From Aquibaculum arenosum (GTDB lineage Bacteria > Pseudomonadota > Alphaproteobacteria > Kiloniellales > DSM-21159): DNA of 64,000 nucleotides. Shown one piece after another: positions 27,461 to 36,942 of the stretch; the first letter of the stretch is position 1; each line of letters starts with the position of its first letter. A program made the translations under genes and the position numbers. The stretch covers positions 62,001-126,000 of the forward strand of contig NZ_JARHUD010000009.1 of NCBI RefSeq assembly GCF_029222965.1, read 5' to 3'. The notes under the pieces were generated by a model. It searched no databases. It was not told the origin of the DNA and was given only the letters and a program-made list of their open reading frames with translations.

Positions 27461-28321
27461 ATGAGCCAGGCCGCGCTCGCCGAGCGGCTTCGCAGCGACA
27501 CTCCTGCCGCTGCGACGGACAAGCCGTTGCTGGCGGTGAACAACATCGAGGTCATCTACGACCACGTCATCCTGGTGCTCAAGGGTGTCTCGCTTTCCGT
27601 GTCCAAGGGGGGCATCGTGGCCCTGCTGGGTGCCAATGGCGCGGGCAAGACCACGACGCTGAAAGCCATTTCCAACCTGCTGCGCGCGGAGCGTGGCGAG
27701 GTCACCAAGGGCTCCATCGAGCTCGAGGGGGAAAGGGTGCAGGACTTGACGCCCAACGATCTGGTGCGCCGCGGCGTGATCCAGGTGATGGAGGGGCGGC
27801 ACTGTTTTGAACATCTGACCATCGAGGAAAACCTCATGACCGGCGCCTACACCCGGGGCGACGGGCGCGCCGCCATCGAGCGCGACCTGGAGATGGTCTA
27901 TTCCTATTTTCCGCGGCTGAAGGAACGACGCGGCAGCCAGGCGGGTTACACCTCCGGCGGCGAACAGCAGATGTGCGCCATTGGCCGTGCCTTGATGAGC
28001 CGGCCCAAGGTGGTGCTGCTCGACGAACCCTCCATGGGCCTGGCGCCGCAGCTGGTCGAGCAGATCTTCGAGATCGTCAAGCAGATCAACGAGGAGGAGG
28101 GCGTCTCCATCCTGCTGGCGGAGCAAAACACCAACATTGCCCTCAAGTACGCCCGCTACGGCTACATCCTGGAGAATGGTCGCGTGGTGATGGACGGCGA
28201 GGCGGCCGCCCTGCGTGAGAATGAGGATGTTAAGGAGTTCTATCTGGGGCTGTCGAGCACCGGACGCCGCTCCTACCGCGATGTCAAACACTACAAGCGA
28301 CGGAAGCGTTGGCTGGGATGA
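27461..28321 (+). CDS. livF: ABC transporter ATP-binding protein, LivF type
   Basis: A 286-residue ABC ATPase, second of the pair. Walker A is GANGAGKT (57-64), signature TSGGEQQMCAIGRALM, Walker B VVLLDEPSMGLAPQL, and the H-loop position has Q in LLAEQNTNIAL, as is usual in LivF. A C-terminal basic extension ends YKRRKRWLG. The ATG at 27461 follows GGGAGGA and lies after the UUCG hairpin. Its stop overlaps the start of the phenylacetate-CoA-ligase-like gene (ATGA at 28318), so importer and ligase are translationally coupled. Confidence 0.93.
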   Translation: MSQAALAERLRSDTPAAATDKPLLAVNNIEVIYDHVILVLKGVSLSVSKGGIVALLGANGAGKTTTLKAISNLLRAERGEVTKGSIELEGERVQDLTPNDLVRRGVIQVMEGRHCFEHLTIEENLMTGAYTRGDGRAAIERDLEMVYSYFPRLKERRGSQAGYTSGGEQQMCAIGRALMSRPKVVLLDEPSMGLAPQLVEQIFEIVKQINEEEGVSILLAEQNTNIALKYARYGYILENGRVVMDGEAAALRENEDVKEFYLGLSSTGRRSYRDVKHYKRRKRWLG

Positions 28322-29553
28322 GTGATTTCTACGACGCCTTGGAAACCCGTGATCCTGAAACCCGTGAGACGGACCTGCTAAAGGCACTGCGTGCCCAGGT
28401 CATCCATGCCAAGGCGAAGGCGCCCGCCTATGGGCGCCTGCTTGCCGATGTAGAGGCCGACAGCCTGCAAAGCCGTGCTGATCTGGCAGGGCTTCCGGTC
28501 ACCCGCAAGGCCGACCTGACCCGTCTGCAGGCCGAAGAGCCGCCCTTCGGCGGCTATGCCGCAGTGGCGCCGGGTCAGGCCGGGCGCATCTTCGTCTCGC
28601 CCGGGCCGATCTATGAACTGGAGGATCGAGAGAGCGACTATGGCCGTATGGCCCGGGCGCTCTTTGCAGCGGGATTTCGTGCCGGTGAGATCGTCCACAA
28701 CTCCTTTGCCTATCACCTGACGCCCGGCGGCTGGATTCTGGATGCCGGCGCCCGGCGGCTGGGCTGTGCCGTGGTCCCGGCTGGCGTGGGGGCGAGTGAC
28801 CAGCAAGCCCAGGCCATTGCCCATCTGCGGCCGGCCGGCTGGTGCGGGACACCGGACTTCCTCAAGGTCATCCTGGACAAGGGCGCCGAGCTCGGCCTCG
28901 ACCTGTCTTCCCTCACGAAGGCGCTCGTCTCCGGCGGAGCGCTCTTCCCCTCCCTGCGCCAGGAGTACGCCGAGCGCGGCGTCGCCGTGCGGCAATGCTA
29001 CGCCACGGCGGAACTGGGGCTGGTGGCTTACGAAACGCCGACCGAGGAGGGTATGGTGGTTGATGAGGGCGTGATCCTGGAGATCGTGCGCCCGGGCACC
29101 GGCGATCCCGTTCCCGAGGGTGAGGTGGGGGAGGTGGTGGTGACCAGCCTCAATCCCGCCTATCCGCTGCTCCGTTTCGCCACGGGTGATCTGTCGGCGG
29201 TGCTGCATGGCCCGAGCCCCTGCGGGCGCACCAACATGCGCATCAAAGGCTGGATGGGGCGCGCCGACCAGACCGCCAAAGTGAAGGGGCAATTCGTTCA
29301 TCCCGAGCAGGTGGCTGCGGTCGTGAAACGCCATCCCGAACTCTCCAAGGCCCGGCTGGAGATCGATCGCAAGGGCGAGAGCGACGTCATGGTGCTGCGC
29401 TGCGAGGCCGAGGGGGCCTCCGCGGGCTTGGCGGAACGGGTGGTCGAGAGCCTGCTGGCTGAAACCCGGATGCGTGGCGAGGTGGAGCTTTGTACGCCGG
29501 GCGGGCTGCCCAATGACGGCAAGGTGATCGACGACCGCCGCCGCTACGACTAA
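28318..29553 (+). CDS. Phenylacetate-CoA ligase-like AMP-binding protein
   Basis: A 411-residue adenylate-forming enzyme of the PaaK-like group, which is shorter than classical acyl-CoA ligases. Visible features are the N-terminal AKAKAPAYGRLL and SRADLAGLPVTRKADL segments typical of PaaK, then RQCYATAELGLVAYET in the acyl-adenylate region, GEVGEVVVTSLNPAYPLLRF and a C-terminal WMGRADQTAKVKGQFVHPEQ. The Ser/Thr/Gly-rich P-loop is degenerate here, with FVSPGPIYELED in its place. It should activate an aryl or small organic acid to the CoA ester. Its start is coupled to livF, which links transport and activation. Confidence 0.85.
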   Translation: MSDFYDALETRDPETRETDLLKALRAQVIHAKAKAPAYGRLLADVEADSLQSRADLAGLPVTRKADLTRLQAEEPPFGGYAAVAPGQAGRIFVSPGPIYELEDRESDYGRMARALFAAGFRAGEIVHNSFAYHLTPGGWILDAGARRLGCAVVPAGVGASDQQAQAIAHLRPAGWCGTPDFLKVILDKGAELGLDLSSLTKALVSGGALFPSLRQEYAERGVAVRQCYATAELGLVAYETPTEEGMVVDEGVILEIVRPGTGDPVPEGEVGEVVVTSLNPAYPLLRFATGDLSAVLHGPSPCGRTNMRIKGWMGRADQTAKVKGQFVHPEQVAAVVKRHPELSKARLEIDRKGESDVMVLRCEAEGASAGLAERVVESLLAETRMRGEVELCTPGGLPNDGKVIDDRRRYD

Positions 29554-29625
29554 GCCGATGTTCCGCGCCGCGCATCTCTGCAGCCTCTTCCCACGACGCG
29601 AGCAAGGGCTGTAGTCTCCCCGCCC

Positions 29626-31008
29626 ATGACTGCCCTCATGCGCGATTGGCTCGACAGCCTGAAGATCTACGCCGACCGGCGGATCGCCACGATCCTCTGT
29701 CTTGGCTTCGCCAGCGGCCTGCCGGCGCCGCTCGTCTTCTCTAATCTGTCGATCTGGCTGAGGGATGCCGGCGTCAGCCGCACCGACATCGGCCTCTTCG
29801 CGCTGGTGGCAACGCCCTATGCCATCAACTTTCTTTGGGCACCGCTGATCGACAAGCTGCCGCTGCCTTTCCTCACGCGGCGCTTCGGGCGCCGGCGCGG
29901 CTGGGCGCTTTTCACCCAGGTCTGGCTTATGGGCGCCCTGGTGGTCATGTCGTTTACCGACCCGGCGATCAGCCTCTTCACCATGGCCCTGGCCGCGATC
30001 TTTGTGACTGCGAGTTCTGCAACCCAGGATGTGGTGATCGACGCCTATCGCATCGATATCCTGGAGCCGGAGAAGTACGGCGCCGGCTCGGCCGCGGCCA
30101 TCTGGGGTTGGCATCTGGGCGGCACACTGGTGGGCGGCGCCGGGGGCCTTTATCTCGCCGCTGCTTTCGGCTGGAACATTGCCTATCTCGTGCTGGCGCT
30201 GGCCGTCGGTATCGGCATGGCGGCGGTGCTGCTCTCGCCCGAGCCGCCTTTCCGCCCACCCGAGGAAACGGTGGAGAGCGAGCGCCGCGCCACTGGCTGG
30301 ATCCACCGTCAGGTGGGACAGAAGCTGGGCGATGCCCTGAGTTGGATCTACGTCGCCACGGTGGCGCCCTTCCTCGACTTCATGAAGCGGCGCGGCTGGC
30401 TGCTGATCCTGATCTTCATCTTCGTCTTCAAGCTGGGCGACGCGCTGCTCGGACGCATGTCCGGCGTCTTCTATCGGGAGATGGGCTTCGACCTCGTCGC
30501 CATTGCGGACGTCAGCAAGGTCTACGGCCTGGGCGCCAATGCCATCGGCATCCTGATCGGCGGCTTTTTGGTGCACCGCCTCGGAACGCTGCGCGCGCTC
30601 TTTGTCGGCGGTGTTGCTGCGGCGGTGACCAACCTGACCTACTCCTGGCTCGCCGTCTCGGGCCAGAGCATGACCATCTTCATTCTCGCAGTGGTGGCGG
30701 ACAACTTCACCGGCGGCTTGGCGACCGTCGCCTTCGTTGCCTACCTCTCCAGTCTTTGCAATGTGGCCTACACGGCGACGCAGTATGCGCTTCTGGCCTC
30801 ACTGGGCAATCTGGCGCGCATCTGGTTCTCGGCCTCGGCCGGGGCGATGGTGGACGGGCTGGACGGTGATTGGGCGACTTTCTTTGTCATAACGGCGGGT
30901 GTGGCCCTGATCGGTTTGCCGTTGCTGCTCGTCATCATGAAGCTCTTTCCCGAAGGCAGCAGCCCCAAACGCGGCGCGGTGCCAGCCGAGAGCAGCGCGA
31001 CCGGATAG
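29626..31008 (+). CDS. ampG: AmpG-family MFS permease
   Basis: A 460-residue major facilitator permease with about 12 to 14 helices. The N-terminal region GFASGLPAPLVFSNLSIWLR, the motif beginning LFALVATPYAINFLWAPLID and ATQDVVIDAYRIDIL are characteristic of AmpG, which imports anhydromuropeptides (GlcNAc-anhydroMurNAc peptides) for cell wall recycling. A central cytoplasmic loop after the sixth helix contains a basic/acidic stretch near residues 205-230. The gene stands alone, 72 bases after the ligase operon; no ampD, nagZ or ampC is in the window. Relatives of the RhtX/FptX siderophore transporters look similar, so the exact substrate is less sure than the family. Confidence 0.85.
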   Translation: MTALMRDWLDSLKIYADRRIATILCLGFASGLPAPLVFSNLSIWLRDAGVSRTDIGLFALVATPYAINFLWAPLIDKLPLPFLTRRFGRRRGWALFTQVWLMGALVVMSFTDPAISLFTMALAAIFVTASSATQDVVIDAYRIDILEPEKYGAGSAAAIWGWHLGGTLVGGAGGLYLAAAFGWNIAYLVLALAVGIGMAAVLLSPEPPFRPPEETVESERRATGWIHRQVGQKLGDALSWIYVATVAPFLDFMKRRGWLLILIFIFVFKLGDALLGRMSGVFYREMGFDLVAIADVSKVYGLGANAIGILIGGFLVHRLGTLRALFVGGVAAAVTNLTYSWLAVSGQSMTIFILAVVADNFTGGLATVAFVAYLSSLCNVAYTATQYALLASLGNLARIWFSASAGAMVDGLDGDWATFFVITAGVALIGLPLLLVIMKLFPEGSSPKRGAVPAESSATG

Positions 31009-31027
31009 TGCGGCATCCGTGGGCCAC

Positions 31028-31068
31028 TTGACGCGCATCAAGCGGCCAAGGCGCATTGCTGCTATAAA
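31028..31068 (+). promoter_or_regulatory. Candidate FNR/CRP-type class II promoter
   Basis: TTGAC-GCGC-ATCAA at 31028-31041 differs from the FNR/ANR consensus TTGAT-N4-ATCAA at one base. A -10-like TATAAA lies at 31063-31068. With a start near 31075 the box centre (31034.5) falls at about -41, the class II activator position. It drives the synthetase/GNAT gene starting at 31110. Confidence 0.68.
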
Positions 31069-31109
31069 GGTCGAACCGGCCCGCGCTGACGCACAAAGGA
31101 GGCCACGAC

Positions 31110-33836
31110 GTGACCACACGCAATCTCGACGCACTCTTCAAACCCCGCTCCATCGCGCTGATCGGGGCCAGCCGGCGGGAGGGCTCGGTGGGCCGCGTGG
31201 TGGCGCGCAACCTCTTCCACGCCGGCTTCGAGGGACCGGTGATGCCGGTCAATCCCCATGAGCGGGCAATCGAGGGCGTGCTGGCCTATTCGGATGTCGC
31301 GGCGCTGCCGGAAACCCCCGATCTGGCGATCATCGTCACGCCGCCTAAGACCGTGCCAGGGATCGTCGCCGAACTGGGCGCACGCGGCACCCGCGGGGCG
31401 GTCGTGGTGACTGCCGGCTTCAATACACCGGCCGAGGAGGATAAGACTGGCGGGCAAAGCCGCAGCCTGCGCCAGGAGCTGCTCGACGCAGCGCGGCCCC
31501 ACACCTTGCGCATTGCGGGGCCAAACTGCGTCGGCGTCATGCTGCCCCATCTGGGGGTGAACGGGAGCTTCGCGCACATTCCGGCGCTGCCCGGCGACTT
31601 GGCCTTCGTGACCCAGTCCGGGGCCATGGTGACAGCGATGCTGGATTGGGCCACGCCGCGGGGCATCGGCTTCTCTCACGTGGTCTCTCTCGGCGACATG
31701 GCCGATGTCGACTTCGGCGACATGTTGGATTACCTCGCCGTCGACCCGAGCACCCGCGCGGTGCTGCTTTATGTCGAGGCGGTCACCGATGCGCGCAAGT
31801 TCATGTCGGCCGCCCGGGCCTGCGCGCGCAGCAAACCGGTTATTGTGATCAAGGGCGGCCGTCATGCCGAAGGCGCCAAGGCCGCCACCTCCCATACCGG
31901 AGCGCTGGCCGGGGCGGATGAGGTCTATGACGCTGCCTTTCGTCGGGCCGGGGCGCTCAGGGTCTTCACCCTGGAAGAGCTTTTCGATGCCGCCCAGACG
32001 CTCTCCACCGCCACGGCCCTGCCGCGCCGGGGTGCAGACAAGTTGGCGATCCTCACCAACGGCGGCGGTCTGGGGGTGCTGGCGACCGACGCTTTGATCG
32101 ACGGCGGCGGGCATCTGGCCGAACTCACACCGGAAACGATCACCCGCCTCGACGGACTGCTGCCCAGCACCTGGAGCCGGGGCAACCCGGTAGACATCAT
32201 CGGGGATGCCCCTGGTTCGCGCTACGCAGGCGCCCTCGAGACGCTGTTGGAAGCGCGCGAGGTGGATGCCGTTCTGGCGATGCACTGCCCGGTGGCGGTC
32301 GCCGATCCCACCGCTGCGGCCCAGGCTGTGATCGACACCCTGGGGCCACGCGACCGGCGCAGAGCCAAGCCGCCGGTCTTTACAGCCTGGTTGGGCGAAC
32401 GCGCGCCCCTGAAAGCCCGCCGATTGTTCAGCGAAGCCGGCATGCCCAGCTACGACACGCCGGAGCGCGCCGTGCGCGGCTTCATGCATCTGGTGCGCTA
32501 CCGCCGCAGCCAGACCGAACTGATGGAAACCCCGCCCTCCATCCCCGACAGCGAGGAGCCCGACGGCGCGAGCGTCCGCGCCCTGCTGCAGCGCGCCCAG
32601 CGCGAGGAGCGTGTGTGGCTGAATGAACCCGAGGCCAAGCAGCTTCTCGCGGCCTACGGCATCCCGGTTGTGGCAACCGAGGTGGCGGGCGACGTGGAAG
32701 CCGCCGTGGCGGCGGCCGGGCGCATCGGCTATCCCGTGGCGATCAAGATCCTCTCCCACGACATCACCCACAAGAGCGACGTTGGCGGCGTGCAGCTTGA
32801 CCTGGCCGATGCCGACGCCCTGCGCAGCGCGGCCGAAGCCATGCTGGAGCGCGTACGCCAGAACCGGCCCGAAGCAAGGATCGAAGGCTTCTCGGTCCAG
32901 GCCATGGCGCGGCGGCCCGGCGCCCAGGAGCTCATCCTCGGATTGGTGGAGGACCGGCAGTTTGGCCCCGTGGTGCTCTTCGGACAGGGCGGCACCGCCG
33001 TGGAGGTGGTGCGCGACAAGGCGGTGGCGCTGCCGCCCCTCAACCTGGCGCTGGCCCGCTCACTGATGGCGGAAACGCGGGTCTATCGCCTGCTGGAAGG
33101 CTATCGCGATCGCCCAGCCGCCGATCTCGATGCCATCGCCCTGGCGTTGGTGCGCCTGGCGCAGCTTGCCGCCGACTTCGCGGACATCGCCGAGGTGGAC
33201 ATCAACCCGCTGCTCGCGGACTCAAAAGGGGTGGTGGCGCTCGACGCCCGGGTGCGGGTCAAGCCCAGCGGTGCCGAAGCCGCCCGCGGCGCCCGCGCGC
33301 GCCTGGCAATCCGGCCCTATCCTAAATCGCTGGAGCAGAAGGGCGAACTGCGTGACGGCACGATCATATCCATCCGCCCGATCCGTCCCGAAGACGAGCC
33401 GGCGCTGCAGCGCACCTTTGCGCACCTGACGCCGGAAGACGTGCGCATGCGTTTCTTCTCGCACATGGCGGCGCTGAGCCACGAGTCGGCGGCGCGCCTG
33501 ACCCAGATCGACTACAACCGCGAAATGGCACTGGTGGCCCTCGACCCCGAGCACCCGGGCGAGATCTGGGGTTGGGTCACGGTGGCGGCAGACCCGGAGA
33601 ACCGCCGGGCGGAGTACGCGGTGGCGGTGCGCTCCTACCTCAAGGGCCGGGGCCTGGGCTACCTCTTGATGCGCCGCATCCTGGCCTACGCCGAATCCTG
33701 CGGCATCGAGGAGGTCTGGGGCGACGTCCTCGCCGACAACCGCCGCATGCTCACCATGGCAACCGACCTCGGCTTCACGACCCAAAGCTGCCCCGATGAT
33801 CCAGGCGTGATGCGGGTGGTGAAACGCTTCGGGTAG
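31110..33836 (+). CDS. NDP-forming acyl-CoA synthetase / GNAT acetyltransferase fusion (Pat-like)
   Basis: A 908-residue fusion. Residues 1 to about 470 are the CoA-binding and CoA-ligase domains of NDP-forming acyl-CoA synthetases (FKPRSIALIGASRREGSVG, AGPNCVGVM, VTQSGAMV). H262 in TSHTGALAGADEV matches the phosphohistidine of active synthetases. Residues about 500-725 are an ATP-grasp domain (YPVAIKILSHDITHKSDVGG, GQGGTAVEVV, DINPLL). Residues about 745-908 are a GNAT domain with a CoA loop at LKGRGLGYLLM. The layout matches Pat/PatZ protein lysine acetyltransferases, which silence acetyl-CoA synthetase, but the retained histidine leaves room for true synthetase activity. An FNR-like promoter precedes it, so oxygen control is likely. 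Confidence 0.87.
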   Translation: MTTRNLDALFKPRSIALIGASRREGSVGRVVARNLFHAGFEGPVMPVNPHERAIEGVLAYSDVAALPETPDLAIIVTPPKTVPGIVAELGARGTRGAVVVTAGFNTPAEEDKTGGQSRSLRQELLDAARPHTLRIAGPNCVGVMLPHLGVNGSFAHIPALPGDLAFVTQSGAMVTAMLDWATPRGIGFSHVVSLGDMADVDFGDMLDYLAVDPSTRAVLLYVEAVTDARKFMSAARACARSKPVIVIKGGRHAEGAKAATSHTGALAGADEVYDAAFRRAGALRVFTLEELFDAAQTLSTATALPRRGADKLAILTNGGGLGVLATDALIDGGGHLAELTPETITRLDGLLPSTWSRGNPVDIIGDAPGSRYAGALETLLEAREVDAVLAMHCPVAVADPTAAAQAVIDTLGPRDRRRAKPPVFTAWLGERAPLKARRLFSEAGMPSYDTPERAVRGFMHLVRYRRSQTELMETPPSIPDSEEPDGASVRALLQRAQREERVWLNEPEAKQLLAAYGIPVVATEVAGDVEAAVAAAGRIGYPVAIKILSHDITHKSDVGGVQLDLADADALRSAAEAMLERVRQNRPEARIEGFSVQAMARRPGAQELILGLVEDRQFGPVVLFGQGGTAVEVVRDKAVALPPLNLALARSLMAETRVYRLLEGYRDRPAADLDAIALALVRLAQLAADFADIAEVDINPLLADSKGVVALDARVRVKPSGAEAARGARARLAIRPYPKSLEQKGELRDGTIISIRPIRPEDEPALQRTFAHLTPEDVRMRFFSHMAALSHESAARLTQIDYNREMALVALDPEHPGEIWGWVTVAADPENRRAEYAVAVRSYLKGRGLGYLLMRRILAYAESCGIEEVWGDVLADNRRMLTMATDLGFTTQSCPDDPGVMRVVKRFG

Positions 33837-33964
33837 GGGGCGGTGCTGGCCTGGAAGGTCGCGCAGCCAGGAATAGGGGGGTAAGCTGTTACCCCTGTTT
33901 GCCCAAAGCGCCTTCCGATGTTGAGCGTGGAGCGAAAGACAGAGCGCTAAGTATTTGAAAAATA

Positions 33965-34039
<75 letters not shown>

Positions 34040-34213
34040 ATTCTGCGCACCCCGGGGAGGGTTTGCAGGGGGTTGCGCGAGGCGCCTCTTCCTAAGGCAG
34101 GTGGGCGGGGGCGTCAATTCCCTCTGCAGCGCTTTGCTGTCCGCAGTGAACAGCCGCCCAGGAGCACCGGCGTCCAGCCTTGCGGCCGGCGCCGGTGAAC
34201 CCCGTTCTTTGCC

Positions 34214-34696
34214 TCAGACGGCCTTGAGCATGGTATCGGCGCCCGAGACCTCGAAGGCGCCGGCGTCTTCGATGTTCAGGACCTTCACCACGCCGTCGTC
34301 CACGAGCATGGCGTAACGCTGCGAGCGCTTGCCCAGGCCCTTGTCTGACAGGTCGAAGGTCAGGCCCATGGACTCGGTGAGCTGGCCGCTGCCGTCGGCG
34401 ACCATTTGCACCTTGTCTCCCACCTGTTGGTCCTTGCCCCAGGCGCCCATGACGAAGGCGTCATTGACGGACAGGCAGACGATGGAATCGACGCCCTTGC
34501 CCTTGAACTCTTCGGCCTTCTCCACGTAGCCCGGCAGGTGCCTGGCGGAGCAGGTGGGGGTGAAAGCGCCCGGCAGGGCGAAGAGCACCACCTTCTTGCC
34601 GCCGAAGAGCTCGTCGGTCGTGACGGCCTCGGGGCCATCCTGGCCCATGACGTGCAGCGTTGCACTGGGAATCTTGTCGCCAACCTTGATGGTCAT
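34214..34696 (-). CDS. Peroxiredoxin, Prx5 type
   Basis: A 160-residue thiol peroxidase that reduces hydrogen peroxide and organic hydroperoxides. The active-site motif PGAFTPTCS (residues 42-50) has the peroxidatic C49 and conserved Thr46; the downstream Arg is in SQRYAML. The stretch [19 protein letters not shown], with a second cysteine near residue 74, is typical of the Prx5 group, and reductant is glutathione/glutaredoxin or thioredoxin in relatives. The ATG at 34696 follows GGGAGAG. It is the next gene after the DsbD-type reductase on the same strand, separated by 85 bases. Confidence 0.93.
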   Translation of the reverse strand: MTIKVGDKIPSATLHVMGQDGPEAVTTDELFGGKKVVLFALPGAFTPTCSARHLPGYVEKAEEFKGKGVDSIVCLSVNDAFVMGAWGKDQQVGDKVQMVADGSGQLTESMGLTFDLSDKGLGKRSQRYAMLVDDGVVKVLNIEDAGAFEVSGADTMLKAV

Positions 34697-34781
34697 CTTT
34701 GCGCTCTCCCGTTGGTGAAGCGTGAGGGTGATCTATGCCGACAGAGATAGTCGGCCGGGCCGCCGCTGCCAACAGAAGCTT

Positions 34782-36938
34782 TCAGCCTGCGCTTCCGCTG
34801 GCCTGTTCCAGCGCCTGACGCAACCCCTCCACCGAGAGCAGTTCGGGCAGGAGAATGCCTTGGCGTGCGGCGGGGCCGTAGACGGCGTTGAAGGGGATGC
34901 CGTAGCGGCCGTGATCGGCGAGATAGGCGGCAATCTCGGCATTCGGCCGGGTCCAGTCCGCACGCAGGGCCAGAACCGTCTCGTCGGCGATCATGGCCTC
35001 GATCCGCTCATCGTCGAGCACCCGGGCCTTGTTGACCTGACAGGTGATGCACCAGTCAGCGGTGACGTCGACCAGCACCGTTTGGCCCTTGGCCACGGCC
35101 GCAGCGATCTCCTGGCGATCGAAGCTCTGCCAGTGCTGGTCTGCGGAGCGGGTCGTGGTGCTGCCGTCGGCGGCAGGGCCATAGGCGGCAAAGCCCAGCA
35201 CTGCGAGAGCCACGAGCAGGGCGCTGGCGCGCAGCAGGGTCCGACGCGCCGGCAGCAGCCGGCCAAGGGCGAAGACGGCCAGCAAGGTGGCCAGCAGCGC
35301 GCCGAGCAGAAGGGCACCGGCCAAGCCCAACTGCACCGCCAGCACGGAGAGCAGCCACAGCGCGGTTGCGATCAGCGCCAGGCCCAGCAGGCGGCGCAGC
35401 CAGACCATCCAGGCTCCGGGGCGCGGCAGGGCCGTCGCCAGGCGCGGCCAGGCGGCGACCAGCAGATAGGGCAGGGCCAGGCCCAGCCCCAAGGCCGTGA
35501 AGATCAGCAGAATCTCCGGCGCGCCGCGCGACAGGGCGAAACCCACTGCCGTGCCCAGGAAGGGCGCGGAACAGGGGGTGGCCAGCAGCGTGGCGAAGGC
35601 CCCGGTGGCGAAGGCCCCGCCGAGACCTTGAGTCGGGGTGCGCGTCGCCTGATCGGCCACCGCGCCGGGCAGGGGGATCTCGAAGAAGCCGAAGAGGTTG
35701 GCTGCAAAGAGCGTGACCACCAGCGCCATGCCGGCCAGGAAGACCGGCTGCTGGAACTGAATGCCCCAGCCCACGGCGGCGCCACCGGCTTTGAGCGCGA
35801 TGGCGCCGGCCGCCAGCACCAGGAAGGACGCGAGAATGCCCGCGGCCGTGGCCAGGAAAGACAGCCGCACGGCCCGCGGCGCGCCGCCGCCGTGTTTGAC
35901 CAGCGACAGCAGCTTCAGCGAGAGCACCGGCAGCACGCAGGGCATGAGGTTGAGAATGAGGCCGCCCAGCAGCGCCAGCCCCAGGATGAGCGCCAGGCTG
36001 CGGCCTTCCGCCGGCAAGGCTCCCGACCCCGTGCCCTCGGTGGGGCGCAGCCTGGTTTCCATCTCGTGCCCGCGACTGCCGTCGACCAGTGTGAGGCGCA
36101 GGGGCGCACCCTCGGCCTCCGCGTCGCCCTGGCGGTTGACCGGCACAGTGAAATCGGCGCGCAGGCGGTCATCGGAGAGGCGCACCTCGGGCCGGCCGAA
36201 GTGCAGTCCGTCTGGCCCCTCCACCAAAAGGTCCGGGCGTTCGGTGAAGGCGAAGAGCGTCTCTGCGCGGGCGGTGAGCTGGGTCAGGCCGTCGCGTTCG
36301 CTGAATCCCACCTGGGAGAGGGAAAGGCCGCTTTCGGCTTCCGGTTGCGGGAGCTGCGAGCGATAGAGGTCGATGAGGAACGCTTCGGGACCCGGCGTCG
36401 CTGTGCCTGCGGGAAGGGTGAGGCGGACATCCTCCTCATAGGGGATGCAAATCGTCTCGCAGAGCAGGTAATCCACCCGTGCCGCCAGCCGTATCGGCTC
36501 GCCGGGCCGTTCGGGCACGAGGGTGAGCGGAAAGACCACCTCCTCGTCATAGCCGAAGGTGTCCAGGCCGAAGAGCTCGAAGCGGTGCGGCACCGGCCAG
36601 TTGAAGCTGACGTCGGCCAGGTTTTCCGACGCGCTCCAGTCCACCGAGACCGGGTAGCCGGCATCGCCCGGAGAGCGCCAGTAGGTCTTCCAGCCGGGCG
36701 CCATTTCGAACTGCAGGCCGGCACGCAACTCGGCCTCCTCGCCCGTCGCTTCGCTTTCCGTGATGAGACGCACCCGACTGTGCTCGTTCTCGGCCCAGGC
36801 GCCGGCGGCAGCCAGCGCGCTCCCGGAAGACCCGAGAAGAGCCACAAGCAGGGTGAGCAACAGCAGCGGCAGGCCGGGGCGCGTGAGCGGCCGGCCACCG
36901 GGTGCAGGGACTGGTATTCCGCGGCAGAGAGCGTACAT
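34782..36938 (-). CDS. DsbD/ScsB-type thiol:disulfide transporter
   Basis: A 718-residue membrane protein that moves reducing power from cytoplasmic thioredoxin to the periplasm. A signal peptide (hydrophobic 22-45) precedes an N-terminal periplasmic domain with the cysteine pair C160/C164 in YLLCETICIPYEEDV. The membrane domain has eight helices with the paired cysteines in LNLMPCVLPVLSLKLL and LLATPCSAPFLG. The C-terminal periplasmic thioredoxin domain carries CITC (C630, C633) in TADWCITCQVNKARV. The large N-terminal domain resembles ScsB more than E. coli DsbD. Divergent from algH; the peroxiredoxin gene lies downstream, so a shared redox role is plausible. Confidence 0.9.
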   Translation of the reverse strand: MYALCRGIPVPAPGGRPLTRPGLPLLLLTLLVALLGSSGSALAAAGAWAENEHSRVRLITESEATGEEAELRAGLQFEMAPGWKTYWRSPGDAGYPVSVDWSASENLADVSFNWPVPHRFELFGLDTFGYDEEVVFPLTLVPERPGEPIRLAARVDYLLCETICIPYEEDVRLTLPAGTATPGPEAFLIDLYRSQLPQPEAESGLSLSQVGFSERDGLTQLTARAETLFAFTERPDLLVEGPDGLHFGRPEVRLSDDRLRADFTVPVNRQGDAEAEGAPLRLTLVDGSRGHEMETRLRPTEGTGSGALPAEGRSLALILGLALLGGLILNLMPCVLPVLSLKLLSLVKHGGGAPRAVRLSFLATAAGILASFLVLAAGAIALKAGGAAVGWGIQFQQPVFLAGMALVVTLFAANLFGFFEIPLPGAVADQATRTPTQGLGGAFATGAFATLLATPCSAPFLGTAVGFALSRGAPEILLIFTALGLGLALPYLLVAAWPRLATALPRPGAWMVWLRRLLGLALIATALWLLSVLAVQLGLAGALLLGALLATLLAVFALGRLLPARRTLLRASALLVALAVLGFAAYGPAADGSTTTRSADQHWQSFDRQEIAAAVAKGQTVLVDVTADWCITCQVNKARVLDDERIEAMIADETVLALRADWTRPNAEIAAYLADHGRYGIPFNAVYGPAARQGILLPELLSVEGLRQALEQASGSAG

Positions 36939-36942
36939 GCTG

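Noticed and set aside
28378-30576. Long minus-strand open frame opposite the PaaK-like ligase and the AmpG permease
   Set aside because: It spans two well-supported genes in antisense and has His/Gly/Gln-rich translation without motifs.
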